From positions 12,276,001-12,340,000 of the forward strand of contig OY992835.1 in the NCBI GenBank assembly GCA_963921425.1: 64,000 nucleotides of DNA. The letters are read 5' to 3'. A program made the position numbers and the translations under genes. Shown here piece after piece: positions 52,884 through 63,940 of this stretch. The stretch is from Dryas octopetala (taxonomy: Eukaryota; Streptophyta; Magnoliopsida; Rosales; Rosaceae). The number at the start of each line of letters is the position of its first letter. Within the stretch, counting starts at the first letter, position 1. The notes below the pieces were generated by a model that was given only the letters and a program-made list of their open reading frames with translations, was not told where the DNA came from and made no database searches.

Positions 52884-54959
52884 ATGTAAAATGAACCTTC
52901 AATGAAGGAATTATAAATGGGAGAAAGAAATTATTACTGTTGTTTTTGTACCTTCTAGATTAAATGGAAAGTTGGCTGGATGGATCAATTGTTTCAATTT
53001 GATTCATAAGCAACTGTAAGGGATTACATACAATATGACATACATGTAAATTCACTGAAAATGAATAGTTCATTCGTAAATACATGACCTTTTTCCGGAC
53101 AAGGGGGGAGAACAAAAGATGAACGTGTTTAAAGTGGTGGGCAATGGAAAATTTTGGAGGTATAGAGTAATAAATCATATTATGTCAATGAGGGTATGCC
53201 AACGGGCATTTTTGCAGCACACAGTGCCTGGTGGTAAAAAGTATGTGCAGTGCAATCCACTACCTTTCAGGGTTGAGTTTCTAACAAAACAAAACTATGG
53301 AAAAGTTATCCCTTGTTGTTTTTAAGATCACATCCTTTATGTAAATCATTTGAGAATAGCAAAAAAATAAGGCTGCGTAGAGCCTACACACCAAACAGAA
53401 GGACTAGGCACCAACGAATGCATCAAAGTGAAGGCTATGCATTATTGTTGGTTTCCAATTATATTAAGTCCCGAAAATGAGCCGGACTAATATTGAATTG
53501 TTTTATAAAATAGAGTGGATTGTCCATGCACTCTTGAAAGACTGTGAAGTAGATCTTACAATAGGTCTCACACTACTTTGTGATTCATAATTTTCCATGC
53601 GCGATTAGACGACTGTGTTTGATGAAAATAGTGGATTTGTTTGTTCACTCTTGCCTTCCTCTTTCAATTAAGATTAACCTAAAAAGCTGCGATATCACTT
53701 GTTGAGAGTCCATGGAATGTAAAGGAAAAGACTTGCTAGATATAAGTTGTTGACATCTATCTTAGCTGCAGTGGTAAAGTATAGAAATTTGGACTTATAC
53801 ATTGAAACTCTTGGGTCTTTGGACACACAGCCTTTACTTGAGTGTTCACTTCAAATTCCTATTTTAAGTTGATACTGCGAAGCCTACAATAAGTAGACAA
53901 CTATTTAATGGCAACAAGCTCTCACGCACAAACCTCTATCTAATGGTTACTTGACCATAATTTTAAGCTTTCTTGCCCTTTGCTGTACTCTTAACATTTT
54001 TATTCTATTTACCTGCCTGCATTGTATAGAAACAATTCCCTAGCTTATATTTCCTCTACCCCCCAGTTTTACCTTGGCAATACAGTTGACCAATTTGAAT
54101 GCAGTTGACATTTAATTATATATCGCTGTTCACCTACGTGACATCCTGACCGTCAATTGCATTGACCAGATCATGCAATCAACATGACGAATGTTCATAA
54201 TCCCGCTGGTGATAATTCAACTGTAATTGCACAATGATCTGCAAACAAAAATCGAAAGGAACTGGAAGCTGACACCCACACAAAAATGAAAGCCATGCTG
54301 CCAAACACCTTCAGATCACCTAAATTCACAGGTGATGACCTTGATGGAGAAATTAGCAACACAAAATTTGAGTATAACAATTTGGCATATGGTTCCCCAA
54401 AATGCATGGTTGAACCTTAGCAATAATTAGGGATGGAACGATTGCTAGATAACAGAAACAAGCAAAGTCGCAATTCAAATTTATTTAGGTCATCCATACT
54501 ACTAGCATATTGCTACATTTTGTAAAACCAAATAATTGTAAGAGATTCTTCCAATTTCAATAAAAATAAGGCAGAGCTTCTTTTTGGGTTCAACCATCTG
54601 AACACTCTCCAGTATTTAATCAACAGCTACTTTATATTGCAGCTCAACATGATAAGATACAGAAGTCTGCTGCTAGTTGGCAATCAAAGGCATTCCTCAT
54701 GGATGCAGCTTAACATGGCAAAAAATGTAAGTTTTCTTCTAGCTGGTTATTCAAATGTAATCCTCATGGACTGCAATTATCAAAAAGAAGATAAAAATAG
54801 ATATTACTCCTAATTGATCATGAGAAGCCACTCTTCTGGAGAACAGGTTGAAGAGGCAAAAAGAGTTCCAAAAAACAAAGACCTATGGCACCTTCCAACC
54901 AAACAAGAAAAACTCAAAGGAAAGTTACAAAAAGAGTTCCAAACAAGAACAGGTTCAAA
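52884..54959. other. Spacer between convergent MRS2-1 and the small membrane protein gene
   Basis: It holds the 3' UTRs of both genes. The frames at 53119-53325 and 54195-54407 have no signature. No element ends were recognised. Confidence 0.45.
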
Positions 54960-56292
54960 TCATTTATCTGAAGATGAACCCGAAGAAAGTCTTTGACTCC
55001 TTGCTTTATCAGCTTTTTCCAAGTAATCTTGATGAGATTGATGCTTTGCCCCTACAGGAGTGAACAACACTGGATTAGATTCAGAAGATAAATACCAGCT
55101 GCAACAATACCTTATACATAGGAAACACATATAGGCAAAATGGTTACTATATCCGCAGGTAACCAAAACTAAGTCTGATAACGGAGCATGAACCCACTCA
55201 TACAAGGCAAAGTTGTACATTATAATCATCTGATCAAGCACACTCAATGCCAACTGAAAAAGACAATACTTTGTTTAAGAAACTACCATGAAAACAGTGA
55301 CATGTATTTCCATACAATATGATTAAATCACAATGTATTCTGTCGAAAACAGTGCTGAAAGTTGCTGGCTTTTTTCCCGTTCCTTTTTACACGACAGCAA
55401 AGCAAAACAAAATGCAACTGAACAGGTTGCCCAAAATTTTATATGACAACTTGCATATTAACATGAGCCATTGAGCCTAGATATGATATTTTACATGGAA
55501 AACAAACCAAAAAGAAAAGAATTACTATGTTGCACAATTTCATACTAATTCATGAATGCAAATTATAGTATCTTCCATAACTCAGATAGCCATAATACAA
55601 ATCAAATTATTAACTGTATACATAAGGAGGCTCGAGCACTCAGTAAACAGCAACCAAAAAACCCACAAGGCAATGTGAAATGATTGTGGATTTGTAACTG
55701 ATAGCTCTAAGAACCCTGCACCTTACTTGCATATATAAAAAATCTTATTATTATTGCATAATTCAAATCTTATGGTATAAGCAGTATCGAGTCAAGTGAC
55801 TTTTATTTGAACTGAGTTGTGTACTGGGGTGAATGTGGAATAGAACCACTTCGACCCAATTGATACGTTTTCACTGTTTGGTTGCCAAGAAAATTTAGGA
55901 AAAAAATATGAAAATCCTAAACTTCGCAGTCATATTTCAGTGGAATTTTTTCGTTTTCTCTTGTTACCAATCAAATGAAAACCCACAAAATACAAACTTT
56001 GATTTTGATCCCTTCTCTTTCATTTTCATTTTCCCACCCACCAATTCTTCGAGAACCCCAGAACGACGTCGTGTGAATCGAAACATAAGAGTGAGAAAGA
56101 GAAGTAAGAGATATACGAACCTCGATTCATGAGGTACCAAGGAACGGCAAAGACGGCGCTGATAATAACGATGCCGGCGAATACGTGCTTCTTGTCCCCG
56201 CTGTACAAGTAGTGCTCCATTCTCGCCCTAAACCCTCCTCCTCCTCCGCCTCCTCCTCCAGTTGCGCTACTGGGTTTGGCCTCGCTGCTCAT
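54960..56292 (-). CDS. Small Gly-rich single-pass membrane protein, conserved in plants, function unknown
   Basis: Exon 1 is 56292-56121 (57 codons plus one base; donor CGAG|GTTCGT) and exon 2 is 55051-54960 (acceptor CTGTAG). Joined, they keep frame and give 87 residues. The protein has a Ser/Gly N terminus with nine consecutive Gly (12-20), then FRARMEHYLYSGDKKHV, one hydrophobic segment (about 37-55, FAGIVIISAVFAVPWYLM), and a charged tail with HQSHQDYLEKADKARSQRL. The start is the ATG just before the Gly run; an in-frame ATG 25 codons upstream (56367) is less likely. I recognise the style as a small uncharacterised plant protein but no function. Topology and length would suit an organelle or ER inner-membrane subunit, which is speculation. 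The ~1.07-kb intron carries a short inverted-repeat element near exon 1. Confidence 0.75.
55865..55985. mobile_element. Short inverted-repeat element in intron 1 of the small membrane protein gene
   Basis: GTTTGGTTGCCAAGAAAATT at the left matches the start of the element at 30118 in the PP2C leader intron. The right end CGTTTTCTCTTGTTACCAAT is its imperfect inverted partner. It lies about 135 bases from the exon 1 donor. Confidence 0.6.
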
Positions 56293-57280
56293 CTTGTTTT
56301 GATTTCGCAACTTTTCCTCACTTTCTCGCACTTCTCTTGAGGTTTCTTTGTGCTGTGAAGGACTCAAAGCTCAGCTTCTGAAGTAGGCTGTGTAGGTGGC
56401 TTGGGCTCGACTGTTTTCTTACGGGGTAGTATTTGGTTGCGGGGTTTTAATTTCTTAACCACGTGTAGGATTGGTGGCCACCCACTTGTAAGATGTATGT
56501 AATATGTAGGGTTGATTACATTTTGTTTCCTCTAGTTTGGATCGTTTTTTTCAGTGGCCAAAAAAAAAAAAAAAAAAAAGAGTTTGGATCGTTTTTAGTG
56601 GCAAAAAAAAAAATTTGGATCGGTTTTCATTTTGAATCTTGACCTTCAAAACTCTATAATGTATATTTAATTTTAAATTATATTTCAATTTCTACCTTCA
56701 GTTAGTTTGATTGTTATTTAAAGCGTTATATGCTTACGTAAAAGCTATGAGATTCACACGTTATCTTATGTGGCACATGCAATGCGTCTACCTTGAATTA
56801 TGTTGAGGGCATTTTTGCAAAATCAAATACTCATTTCACGCCCAAATTATCCATGCATGTCATCTATATGACATATGCTTTAACATAAACTAATGTGAAC
56901 ATCTAGTCCCTTGTCACATAAGAAAACTTGGATCATCATAACTTTTACGTGAACAATTAATGTCTCCAAAAAGTAGTCAAATACAGCCGAACCAACAAAG
57001 AGTAGAATTTGAAAGATAGAATATATTATAGAATTTTGAAGATCATGTTGCAAAGTAAAACATAACCCAAACTTAGAAAGTGTAAAGTAGAATATATTAA
57101 CCTTGATATGTAATGCTAAGAAAGAAGAGTCTTATGCTATGTGCATTATGGATCCGTTTGGCATGTAGGACTAATTGGATTAGTACAAAGAATTAGATTG
57201 GATTAGACAAGAAAAATTTATGGTTCGTTAAATTAGTTTGATATCTTTTTGAAAATTATTTTTATTTTTATCTATAATAA
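56293..57280. other. Promoter side of the small membrane protein gene and spacer
   Basis: A small tandem duplication around GTTTGGATCGTTTTTAGTGGC with A-runs occupies 56535-56625. At about 57150, ATGGATCCGTTTGGCATG resembles a single Harbinger-type terminus with no partner found. No gene was recognised. Confidence 0.45.
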
Positions 57281-57700
57281 TTAGGGTAAATTACAATTAT
57301 ATACTTCAACTATACTTTTATTTTCAACTTGGTACCTCGTGCTAAAAAAGTTTTATTTGAGTACATCAACTTTAATATTGCATTACCTGAGTGCTTTTAT
57401 TACTCTGACCATTAGAAAGGTTATTATCTGACTACGTGGTGCTGATGTGGCATACCAGACCCCACCACTAAACATTGACTTAGCTTTTAAAAATAGTCAC
57501 GTTGGACCAAAAAGTAATAAAAAATCAATAAAATCATTTAAAATGATATAAAATAGAAAAAAATAAATAATTGAATTAAAAAAAAAAAAAAGAAAAAAAA
57601 AGCCCAGCAACCCATAATCCCATTAACCCCGCAACCCTCATCCCTCTCCCTCCCCCGTGTCAGAAACCCAACCCACCCAGATCCCTCCCTCTCTCCGGCC
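57281..57700. mobile_element. Half of a Mutator-like long-inverted-repeat element (tentative)
   Basis: GGGTAAATTACAATTATATACTTCAACTA and following sequence have the style of plant MULE arms (compare 19807-20829), followed by an A-rich and then C-rich interior (57570-57700). The opposite arm was not found, so it is truncated or interrupted by the Harbinger relic. Confidence 0.3.
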
Positions 57701-57955
57701 TTGATCTAGCTTGCCTTCTTCAGTGACGGAAATTAGGAATTGGACTCGCCCTCCACCACGCTATAAAGCTATTAGATTTGGATTGATGACTGGTGGACGA
57801 ATAGGTCCTCAGCGCCAAAGTCGGGGGTGATAAAGCTGATCACGTGGAGAAATAAGAAAGACTAAGGTTTTTGACTCGAGGACTACCTAAAGAGAAAAAG
57901 CTTGAAGAAGACAAAGAAAGGCTTGAAGACTTGAAGGTAATGAAAATGAAGATGT

Positions 57956-58915
57956 ATGCCTCACCAAAAGGTGACTACAATAATGAGGATGCTCGTCAAC
58001 AAGATCCCAACTAATCTTCTGGATGAAGGGATGCAAATTGCTGAATCCACCTTTTTTAAGTCTTTCAAGAGGTTAATCAGATTGATACCGAGGTTGTACG
58101 GGGATGAATACCTCCACAAACCAACACCGGCCAATCTTCAGCAACTCTTGTGCAAAGCCGCAAAACGTGGCTTTCCAAACATGCTCCACAATCTAGATTG
58201 CATGCACTGGTAGTGGGAAAAATGCCAAGTGGCCTATCAAGGGGCGTATAAGGGGCGTATCGAGGGCATTACAATACTCCAAAGTCCAAATGTAGTCCTT
58301 GAGTTAGTGGCTGGGTACAACATTTGGTTTTGGCATGCTAACTTTGGTTTCCTTGAGTCATCTAACGACATAAGTATTTTGGATGCCTCTTCTATTTTTG
58401 ATGATGAAGAACAAGGTTGCAACCACCGAATCAAGTACACTATCAATGACAACATGTAAATTGGGGTATTAACTTGTTGACGAGATATATCCCAGGTGGA
58501 CGACTCATATAACCACAATATCGATGCCTACAAGTGAGAAGCATGCCTTATATGCATAGTATCAAAAGGCATGCATGAAGGATCTTGAAATGACATTGGG
58601 GAATTTAAAGCAAAATGGAAAATTATAAAGCACTCCGCCAAAGGATGAGATGCAAATAATCTTGGCTACATCATGAAGACATACATTATTTTGCAAAACA
58701 TAATAAGAACGAGCGGCTAGAGCACGAAGATAACAAGTGAGATGACGACTTGGATGTTGAAGAAATGATCAGGAGGGCAGAGGGACGATATGAGCGTGTG
58801 GATGCTTGTCATATAGGTTGGACTTCGTTGATATTAGATGAGAGGTATAGACGTGCTCATTTGATTAGGTCATCTGAAACTTAAAGATCGAAGATCTAAT
58901 TGACCACCCTTGGCG
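57956..58915 (+). pseudogene. PIF/Harbinger transposase (DDE nuclease) relic
   Basis: Plus-strand translation reads LLDEGMQIAESTFFKSFKRL, LYGDEYLHKPTPANLQQLL, RGFPNMLHNLDCMHW (first catalytic Asp region), a stop at 58211, then in the same frame AYQGAYKG, VVLELVAGYNIWFWHANFG, SSNDISIL (second Asp region). Beyond 58459 several frameshifts and stops interrupt recognisable pieces (EKHALYA, CMKDLEMTLGNLK, LDVEEMIRRAEGRYE). This is the order of plant PIF/Harbinger transposases (the 'plant transposon protein' nuclease). It is clearly non-functional. No terminal repeats were matched to it. Confidence 0.85.
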
Positions 58916-59487
58916 TCGACTAGGAAATCTCACCCAACTAGCACACAGACGTTGAACTTTGTTGTATTTTTATTGTGTTTCCTTATTGTAGTTTTTGTGT
59001 GTTGCTTGTGTTTCCCTTTTTTTAGAAGTGCTTCTGTTTGTCTTTTATCTTTACGAAATAAAGTAAATTATGTGTGTTGTGTGTCTTTTCTGATGGTTTA
59101 TATTTATGAAATGACCATCTGTGACTTGACATGATTACAGCCAGTAACTAGTTCTGCGCACAACATTATTGCACCTGCACTACTCACATGTCAAAGTGAG
59201 ATAATGGCATTGGTATCGGCTATATAGTTCTCATTAAAATAATGACATTGGTATAATTCAAATCCAAATGATAGGGGTTTGCATGTAATATTGTTGTTGA
59301 TAGGGGTTTGCATCTGGATTCTATATATAATCCAGATGATCCCTCTTTGTGGGGGCTTATTTTGGTCATTCAATCATTCATAATGTGTACTGTACCGTCC
59401 CTCCATCAAAATGCATTGTTGTCAGATTGACCACGACCTTCTCATTCTACTTAAGATTGTCAAGCATGTGAGGCGGGCATTTGTCCA
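58916..59487. other. Spacer after the Harbinger relic
   Basis: No gene was recognised. ATGATAGGGGTTTGCAT (about 59268) is partly repeated at about 59297. Confidence 0.4.
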
Positions 59488-59679
59488 CATTACAAGAAAT
59501 GTAAGCAAAAGTCACTTTTATTAGTTACACAGAAAAATGTGACAATTAGGCATTAAGGACTAAAGTACCTCAATTTTAACAAAAATGGATGGTAATTAAG
59601 CAATAGGGACTAAAGTTTCTAAATTCTACCTCTTTCTGTACAACCATAACGGTGGCCTTTATTTACATTTTTTGTAATG
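59488..59679. mobile_element. CACTA-derived MITE, copy 1 (192 bp)
   Basis: The left CATTACAAGAAATGTAAGCA and right (in reverse) CATTACAAAAAATGTAAATA are terminal inverted repeats. The 3-bp duplication CCA is present on both sides (59485-59487 and 59680-59682). A three-base duplication with CACTA-like ends (here CATTA) fits the CACTA superfamily. The interior matches the copy at 62843-63037 (GACTAAAGT, CAATTTTAACAAAAATGG). Confidence 0.88.
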
Positions 59680-60513
59680 CCAATAGCTTCCTTCCTTGAT
59701 GGATCAATGCCCTTATACTCTAGAAAAATGTTGAGAAAGTGAAAGAATATGAAAATGATGTCATTTATAGTTGATGGTATTTAGAATCTCAAGAAAACCT
59801 CTATCGATCATTTGTACATACCTTATTTCTTAGTAATAATGTTTTGGAGACACTCATTAATGATTTTAGTGATTTGAGTTTCTAGTCCGTACTTTATTTT
59901 CTTCCTTTTGCACACCATATACGTTGTTTTCCTTGCATAAAGGAAACCCGGCCCTTTATCCCTATTGTATAGATGTCTTTCAACGACAACGACAATGATA
60001 TGGTAATCCATTGTTATCAAAAGCTTATAGAATCATTTCGCTCAATATCTATAGGGTGTTAATGATATGATGTGTGATACATTTTTCATATTACTGATCG
60101 ATTCAAAAGTATGTTGTTTATATGAGAATAAGTATGCATGAGTTTTAAAATGGTTTCCATTTGTTATTTATCACATCAAGATGAACTTTATTTAAGGCCA
60201 TTACGAGTATCTTTTTGTTTGGTTGGACATTTGTTGATTTCCACTTGAGAATGTCCATATATTTTTGTAAGTTTAAGATTATTATAATTTTCATTAATTT
60301 GAGAGAGAAATGTAAGAATTGAATTGACTTAGCATTGTCCTACTTGGAGTCAATATGTCACAAACACTTAAAGATGCAAGTAATAGATTTATTAGTGAGA
60401 CGACATAAACTAGGAAGTACATCTTAGACATGTTATTAATCTGAATTGGACTAGGTTGATTTAGTTACTTAAAGGCCTTATGCTATAAACAAGGCAATGA
60501 TCAAGAAAATCTT
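59680..60513. other. AT-rich spacer, nothing recognised
   Basis: No conserved frame was found. The minus frame at 59823-60020 has no signature. Confidence 0.45.
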
Positions 60514-60516
60514 TTA

Positions 60517-61530
60517 TGGTGCGTTTGGATGAAGTAATTTGAAACTACTAAGGAATTCACAAATGACGGAATTAAAAATGACGTGATTTAAAATTCTAGA
60601 ATTTGTAAATTCTCTTATTTGGATAAATGTAATCATAATGGAATTTAAATACGAAATTTATAATAGTTTTATAAAAGAGTGATGGTGATAGTGGCAACAA
60701 TAAAAATGATGTTTGTGGTAAGTTGACGATGGTAGTAGGGGTGATGGCCCACGGGCAGTGGGAGAAATGGTGGTGGCAAAAATTGGGGTATTGGAGGTGG
60801 CGGCAACGGCGACATTGGCGGTGATGGTGATGGTGGTGGCGACGGCAACAGCGATGGTGGTGGCGACGGCAACAACGATGGTGGTGGTGATGACATTGGT
60901 GATGGAGGAGGCGGCGGCGGCAGTATCAGTGTCGGTGGTGGTGGTGGTGGTGGTGGTGGCTGTGGCGATGTCAGTGGTGGCGACGGTGGTGGCAATAGTG
61001 GCAGCTGTAGTGGTAGCGGCGGATGTGGTGTTGGTGGTGGTGGCAGCGGGCAGTGGTAGTGGTGGTGGCGGTGTTGGTGGTGGTGGTGGTGACGATGGCA
61101 GCGGTGGCGATCGTAGTAGTGGTAGAGGTGGTGGTGGCGACGGTGGGGGTGGCGGCGAAGGTGGTGTCGGTGGTTGTGGTGGTGATGGTGGCGGCGGAGG
61201 TGGCAGTGGTGGTGGCAGTGGTGGTGACGATGGTGGTGGTGGTAGTGGCAGCATGGTGGTAGTGGTGGTGGTATTGTAATTAATTGGCAAGGTGATGGGT
61301 AGACACGACTTTTTTTTTTTATTTTATAAAAATTGGAATTTTGAAAATGACACCAATTTAGGTGGAATTTAAACTTGGAATTTACAGCATTCAAATCTCA
61401 AGTTTTTTTCCACATAGAATTTACAAAATTCTATATTTATGGACCCAAACAAGGAAATTAGAGCATGTAATTTCTTAAATGCTGAGTTTTGTTTAAATTC
61501 TAAGTTTTTTTTCTCCATCCAAACACACCA
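60517..61530. mobile_element. Harbinger/Tourist-like element with a GGT-rich interior (1014 bp)
   Basis: The termini TGGTGCGTTTGGATG (60517-60531) and, in reverse, TGGTGTGTTTGGATG (61516-61530) are inverted repeats. TTA stands on both sides (60514-60516 and 61531-61533), the TWA target of PIF/Harbinger. AAATT-rich subterminal sequence follows at both ends. The interior 60680-61280 is an imperfect GGT/GGC trinucleotide array. No transposase is present. Confidence 0.8.
60680..61280. repeat. Imperfect (GGT/GGC/GGA)n trinucleotide array
   Basis: About 600 bases of strongly strand-asymmetric G-rich triplets. Long open frames on both strands (60658-61394) encode Pro-, Thr/Ala-, Val- or Gly-rich low complexity and arise because this composition has few stop codons. 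Confidence 0.93.
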
Positions 61531-61533
61531 TTA

Positions 61534-62842
61534 TAGTCATATTAGGACTATGAATCCTAGAATACCTTTATGTGAGGGTTTATGATTCTATTGGCTCTCT
61601 ATAAAAGTATAGGTCCCTGATCACACAGTTACTAGAAGTCTTAATCTCTACCCCATACGTGAGTGACCGCTTGATTACTGTGATGGTCAGAAGGCTTGTG
61701 CATCCTGACTGGAAGTAACTTACTGCTGCCGACAGGTCTTCATCAGGTTGGTATCTCTTAAGGTCTATTATATGTTTACAATGGTATTAAGGTATATATG
61801 CTTATGTGTTTATGTTGTGTGTGCTATCAGTTATGTATTTAGAACTTACAAGAGAGAGAGAGAGTGGAAAAGAAGGAAATTGGGGATTGTCGTTCAGTGG
61901 CGAGATCAATTGGCAAGAAGGATCTTCGGGTTGGGAGGCAAAAACTCCAAAATTATCTAAACCTCGATCATAATATAGTTAACTTTGTCTCTCGGTAGGT
62001 TGTATGTACAAATTAATCATACTCCGACTAGACCAAACTTTTTAAATATAAGTAATTGTGCCCTAAGCTTTTACTGGCCTTTCTTGGATTAATTCTTAGT
62101 AAATTACTTTTGAATTTTGGTCAAAATAGTCAAGAGTTAGCTTATTCATTCACCAATGCAAGATAGAGAAATAGAGCGAGAGAACAAAAAATATTTGCTA
62201 TTCAACTCCAATCACCCATTTTTGTTATTCACAGTTTCAGCCATCATTCTCGATCATATCTCTTAGGTTACTCTTTGTCCCTTTCATTTATGGTTTAAAA
62301 ATTTCAGATTTCTCTCTCGATCTCTTTTGCTCCCTTTTCTCTTATAGGTCTTGTTTTTGTTCAATTTTTTTACATGTATGCAATCTTTAATTCTAGCATT
62401 ATTATAGCGCGCTATAGCTACCTAGGTACTTAGATTCATATTTGAGTGCATTATATATATCTGGATCACAAGTCACTCACCAAATGCAACATGGAAGTAC
62501 TGGTGCCCTAAGCTTTTACTATCCTTTCTTGGATTCTTATTCATTTTCATTCATCGATCTATCTATAATTTTCTACAAGCCTTAATTAGCACGGAGATGG
62601 GTGCCATGAAAATGGATGTTATGCGGTATGAGTTTTGTCTACTTTGGTTTCATTCAATGATATGTATAAGTGGTGTGTGCTGGGTTATTGATAATGCTTT
62701 ATAGCCTGTACTAGTAAGTTTCAGTGTTTTTAAATATGTATACTGACATTTCCCCACTACATTCCTTCAAGTACAAGTACCATCCAAATAGCCAGGTCAA
62801 TTATGCTACACTTCACGTTGAAATAGATGCTGCTCAAGAATT
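61534..62842. other. Spacer, nothing firmly recognised
   Basis: CTCTATAAAAGTATAGGTCC (about 61598) is TATA-like and is followed by non-coding sequence. The frame at 61748-61960 has no signature. Confidence 0.4.
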
Positions 62843-63037
62843 CATTACAAGAAATGTGAGTAAAGCCCATCCTTATTGGTGGCATAGAATGAGGTGACAA
62901 TTGCACAATAGGGACTGAAGTGTCTCGATTTTAACAAAAATTGGTGACAATTGGACAATAGAGACTAAAATTCCCAATTGCCACTCCATTTTTTTGCCAC
63001 TAATGAGGGATGTGCTTTGCTCACATTTCTTACAGTG
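62843..63037. mobile_element. CACTA-derived MITE, copy 2 (195 bp)
   Basis: Left CATTACAAGAAATGTGAGTA and right (in reverse) CACTGTAAGAAATGTGAGCA give ~30-bp inverted repeats. The 3-bp duplication ATT is perfect (62840-62842 and 63038-63040). It is the same family as 59488-59679, and its right end keeps the CACT start of CACTA elements. Confidence 0.9.
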
Positions 63038-63040
63038 ATT

Positions 63041-63780
63041 GTCTATATTAATCATTAATTATTGTTGTGCACAAATAGAAATTTTTGTTGTCTCCTCACC
63101 ATTTGTGGAGACTCAACGTTCTGACCAAAGATAGACTCTTCTAATTCTAAATTTCCCTTTGCCCTTAGTCCTTCGTTGTGGAGGCGCCACCTCCTTATCA
63201 TGGCATGTGCGAGCACAACGTTGTGTGCCACTAGGGCATGGGCACTAGCTCATACTTGTCGGCCAATGCACTAACAGATGATCCCACTTCGAAAAGTCTC
63301 AAAATTCAGCCTCCTCACCATTGTGGAGTCACTACCAAGTTATTGGTCACATATATATAGCACTGGAGTCTATCTGTACGTCTATGCTATAATTATTAAA
63401 AAATTGTAACACCAATCTTGTTTTACATTACAAGTAGAGGATATCCATCCCCTTAAATTATAGGGTTACAATAGAATCTTCCTTTAATTTTTGGTTTATA
63501 AAATCTTTTTAAATATTGTTTTTAGCTTTTATTTTAGGTCAATTTTCTAGTTTACAATCAACAACTAGACATTAGTTAAAAAGATGAGATATGATTGAAT
63601 TAATGAGACTATTCATTTTTGTTTTATAAAATAAAAAATTAGTAAATAGTCAATCTAATTTAGACTTGGCAATATATTCAATTTATGCTTACCATTGCAA
63701 GCAAGAGAAAGGAGCCAAAGCAGAGGGGAAAGGTAAAGATTGAGTAGTAGTGTTGAAGGGCAACTGTATATATATGCACA
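63041..63780. other. Spacer, nothing firmly recognised
   Basis: The stretch 63090-63340 is less AT-rich and contains GTACTTGTC..GCCAATGCACTAACAG, perhaps a retroelement scrap. No frame is identifiable. Confidence 0.4.

Positions 63781-63808
<28 letters not shown>
63781..63808. repeat. (TC)n microsatellite
   Basis: A pure TC run, continuing as CT-rich sequence to 63838. It has the style of a plant 5' leader. Confidence 0.95.
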
Positions 63809-63813
<5 letters not shown>

Positions 63814-63940
63814 ATCTCATCGATCTCTCATCTCTCTTGGGTAATAATCTTTGAAGCAGAGACATAGTGATATTAGTCTTGAAAACCTAGACCAACCTCT
63901 ACTCAAAATGGAAGATCTGACTCCAGCTCGGCCTTCCACT

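Noticed and set aside
54195..54407. Minus-strand frame between MRS2-1 and the small membrane gene
   Set aside because: No motif, no splice partners and no conserved composition, so it is probably chance.
60658..61394. Open frames of 173-241 residues on both strands (Pro/Thr/Ala-rich, Val-rich, Gly-rich)
   Set aside because: They are by-products of the GGT/GGC trinucleotide array. Overlapping frames on both strands are equally open and none has a domain.
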